DNA of 6,692 nt from an uncultured Collinsella sp. (GTDB lineage Bacteria; Actinomycetota; Coriobacteriia; Coriobacteriales; Coriobacteriaceae). Within the stretch, counting starts at the first letter, position 1. Each line of letters starts with the position of its first letter. This document shows, in pieces, positions 5,462 through 6,692 of this stretch. A program made the translations under genes and the position numbers. The notes beneath the pieces are model-generated. The model did not search any database. It saw only the letters and a list, made by a program, of their open reading frames with translations, and was not told where the DNA came from. The stretch covers positions 1-6,692 of the forward strand of contig CABUAL010000107.1 of assembly GCA_902489515.1 (NCBI GenBank), read 5' to 3'.

Positions 5462-6316
5462 TTACGCCTTAAGCGTGAGCACCGCGCCAAAGGCGGTCGG
5501 GCCGCAATGGCTCGAGATGACACCGCCGACCTGAGTCCAGGTAACGTCTTTAAAGCCCAGGTCGTGCGCATAGACTTCCATGTCGTCGCGCAGCTCCTGG
5601 GAAAGGCCTACCGAATACGCCAGGCCAATGTGCGAGTAGTCAATCTCGCCCTTCGCAACCATGTGGTCAATAAAGGCGCGGGCGCACTTGAGCATAGAGC
5701 CGCGGAACTTCTTGGTCGCCACAAACTTACCGCCCGTTACTTCAATGCAGGGCTTAATCTTGAGCAGGTGGGCGCCAAGGAACGCGACGTTGGACAGACG
5801 ACCGCCCGCCTTAAGAAAGGCCAGGTCGGTAGGAACAAAGCCCAGCAGCACGCGGTCCATGACGGAGTTCGTAAATGCAAAGATCTCGTCGACGGTGGCG
5901 TCGGGGTGAGCCTCGATGTATTTGGCGGTCTCGACGGCAACGAGCGACTGGCCCACCGAGACAAAACGCGTATCCATGGAGAATACGTAGTCGCGGCCCT
6001 TAGCCGCAATCTTGGAGGACTGATGCGAGCAAGTCGTGACTTCGGAGTACGCAAGATGCAGAATGGTCGCATCGGGCTGCTCGGCATGGATACGGTCATA
6101 CACGTGAGCAAAATCCGCAGGCGCGCAGCCACTGGTCTTGGGCATTACGCCAAACTCGTTGCAGCGCGAGTAAATCTCGAGCGGATCGATCGAGCCGTCC
6201 TCGACGGTCTCGTCACCAATTGTGACATGCATGGGCACGCGCACGATGCCGTAGCGCTCGCAGAGCTCCGGCGTCACATCCGACCCAGACTCAACCACGA
6301 TTACGTACTTGCCCAT
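5462..6316 (-). CDS. degV: DegV-family fatty-acid-binding protein
   Basis: DegV-family (FakB-like) proteins of about 280 residues bind one fatty acid in a deep pocket. In Firmicutes they present it to the kinase FakA for phosphorylation and entry into phospholipid synthesis. The 284-residue product matches along its length: YVIVVESGSDV at the start, PKTSGCAPADF (59-69) at the ligand-head loop, HLAYSEVTTCSHQSS (87-101), DTRFVSVGQSLVAVETA (115-131), LAFLKAGGRLSN (165-176), LLKIKPCIEV (184-193) and SSHCGPTAFG (268-277). The usual TSQPSP loop reads TSGCAP here, so the head-group contacts differ. ATG at 6316 is chosen because the family start falls there, although its ribosome binding site is weak. 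ATG at 6340 (eight residues longer) is possible, and the ATG at 6427 would lie inside the structured leader. Transcription probably starts near 6460, and a strong terminator ends it. No fakA is in view. Confidence 0.92.
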   Translation of the reverse strand: MGKYVIVVESGSDVTPELCERYGIVRVPMHVTIGDETVEDGSIDPLEIYSRCNEFGVMPKTSGCAPADFAHVYDRIHAEQPDATILHLAYSEVTTCSHQSSKIAAKGRDYVFSMDTRFVSVGQSLVAVETAKYIEAHPDATVDEIFAFTNSVMDRVLLGFVPTDLAFLKAGGRLSNVAFLGAHLLKIKPCIEVTGGKFVATKKFRGSMLKCARAFIDHMVAKGEIDYSHIGLAYSVGLSQELRDDMEVYAHDLGFKDVTWTQVGGVISSHCGPTAFGAVLTLKA

Positions 6317-6384
6317 TATTATCACGACCCATCTCGACATTGGCTTTTCAATACATGGCACGCGTCGCCGCACTGTTGCACAAC

Positions 6385-6440
6385 GGCGGCAAAGCGCCAA
6401 AGAGACGCCGCCCCTTGCGCACAACAAAGGACAGCGTCTC
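6385..6440 (-). promoter_or_regulatory. degV leader with two competing stem-loops
   Basis: In the minus-strand RNA, GAGACGC (from 6434-6440) pairs with GCGTCTC (from 6402-6408), reinforced by CCTT/AAGG inside (6427-6430 with 6413-6416). GGCGGC (from 6407-6412), which overlaps the right arm of that stem, can instead pair with GCCGCC (from 6385-6390). The first structure is followed by UUU only, so terminator strength is doubtful. It could be an attenuator-like switch or simply the end of an upstream transcript. I recognise no riboswitch class. Confidence 0.35.
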
Positions 6441-6466
6441 CCTGGAAAACTCCGTGCTAACCTGAG

Positions 6467-6495
6467 ATTCTACACGGTTTATTACTAAGTGTTAC
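6467..6495 (-). promoter_or_regulatory. Candidate promoter of degV
   Basis: On the minus strand GTAACA (6490-6495, four of six matches) and TAGAAT (6467-6472, five of six) are separated by 17 bases in a locally A+T-rich stretch. The predicted start near 6460 leaves a leader of about 143 bases before the ATG at 6316. Confidence 0.45.
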
Positions 6496-6592
6496 TTACT
6501 CCGCAAACGGTCGCTATACGCGATAAACGGTAGTTGGCCGCGGCAACTGCGATTCATTTCGCCCAGCAAGTCCAATCGTGCTCCACGCACGG
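6473..6592. other. Non-coding stretch with several small dyads
   Basis: No convincing gene is seen. The stretch contains AGTTG-G-CCGCGG-CAACT (6532-6548), TCGC-TATAC-GCGA (6511-6523) and CGTGC-TCCAC-GCACG (6577-6591). The last lies directly after the stop codon of the possible gene at 6593 but has no U-tract. The density of dyads suggests regulatory or interspersed-repeat DNA; I cannot say which. Confidence 0.3.
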
Positions 6593-6692
6593 TTAATGCG
6601 CGAGGCGGTAGAAATCCATCGACGCCGCACCCTCGGCATGCAACCCCATCGCCGAAACCGCCGGCGGCGCGACAGGCGGTGAAACCGTTGAG
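6593..6692 (-). CDS. Possible 3' end of an unidentified gene, cut by the window edge
   Basis: In the frame ending with the stop at 6593-6595 the last 32 codons read as a proline/alanine-rich piece (PPVAPPAVSAMG) followed by HAEGAASMDFYRLAH. The composition is credible for a protein C-terminus. All three minus-strand frames are open up to the window edge, so the call is weak. The alternative frame stopping near 6492 gives a cysteine-, glycine- and arginine-rich sequence that looks less protein-like. I do not recognise a family. Confidence 0.3.
   Translation of the reverse strand, partial: STVSPPVAPPAVSAMGLHAEGAASMDFYRLAH

Noticed and set aside
6317..6427. Longer DegV start at 6427
   Set aside because: The extra 37 residues are cysteine- and arginine-rich and fall in the structured leader. 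DegV proteins begin at the YVIVVESGSD segment.
5360..6460. Plus-strand open frame of 366 codons
   Set aside because: Antisense to degV and running through its terminator and promoter. The translation shows no recognisable motif.
1..6692. CRISPR array, tRNA, rRNA, transposase or integrase
   Set aside because: No regularly spaced direct repeats, no tRNA cloverleaf, and no recombinase motifs were seen on either strand.

Overview
The window looks like chromosomal DNA of a moderately high-GC anaerobic or fermentative actinobacterium of the Coriobacteriia, most likely Collinsella or a relative. That guess rests on codon choice, the divergent DegV protein, a glycyl-radical activase (PflA) and the general style of the proteins; no rRNA or other marker is present to prove it. 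Every gene I can support lies on the minus strand, so transcription runs from high to low coordinates.

Right part, in order of transcription. At 6593-6692 there may be the last codons of an unidentified gene. It is followed by a stretch rich in inverted repeats with a candidate promoter (6467-6495) and a structured leader. Next is a DegV-family fatty-acid-binding protein (5462-6316) closed by a strong intrinsic terminator (5394-5430). Then comes pflA, the pyruvate formate-lyase activating radical SAM enzyme (4457-5275). No pflB is visible beside it.

Middle part. A 261-base gap holds a 67-base near-perfect hairpin, an 18-base palindrome and a promoter. After it come a membrane-anchored class A beta-lactamase-like serine hydrolase (3077-4195), the MTA/SAH nucleosidase mtnN (2258-2998) and the ribosome-assembly GTPase engB (1629-2219). 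The short gaps, good ribosome binding sites and lack of terminators between these three make one transcription unit plausible.

Left part. The accessory piece of the window is a two-gene, toxin-antitoxin-like module. A DUF3990-type ADP-ribosyltransferase-fold protein (843-1526) overlaps by 35 bases a protein with an uncharacterised N-terminal domain and a C-terminal Xre-type helix-turn-helix (179-877). Two 16-bp palindromes, arranged as one perfect 19-bp inverted repeat, sit exactly over a candidate promoter just upstream. This is what an autoregulated toxin-antitoxin operon would be expected to look like. The same DNA read as RNA also forms a hairpin followed by six U residues that could end engB transcripts. 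The pair uses codons that differ from the housekeeping neighbours, which suggests horizontal transfer. This module is the most interesting content of the window.
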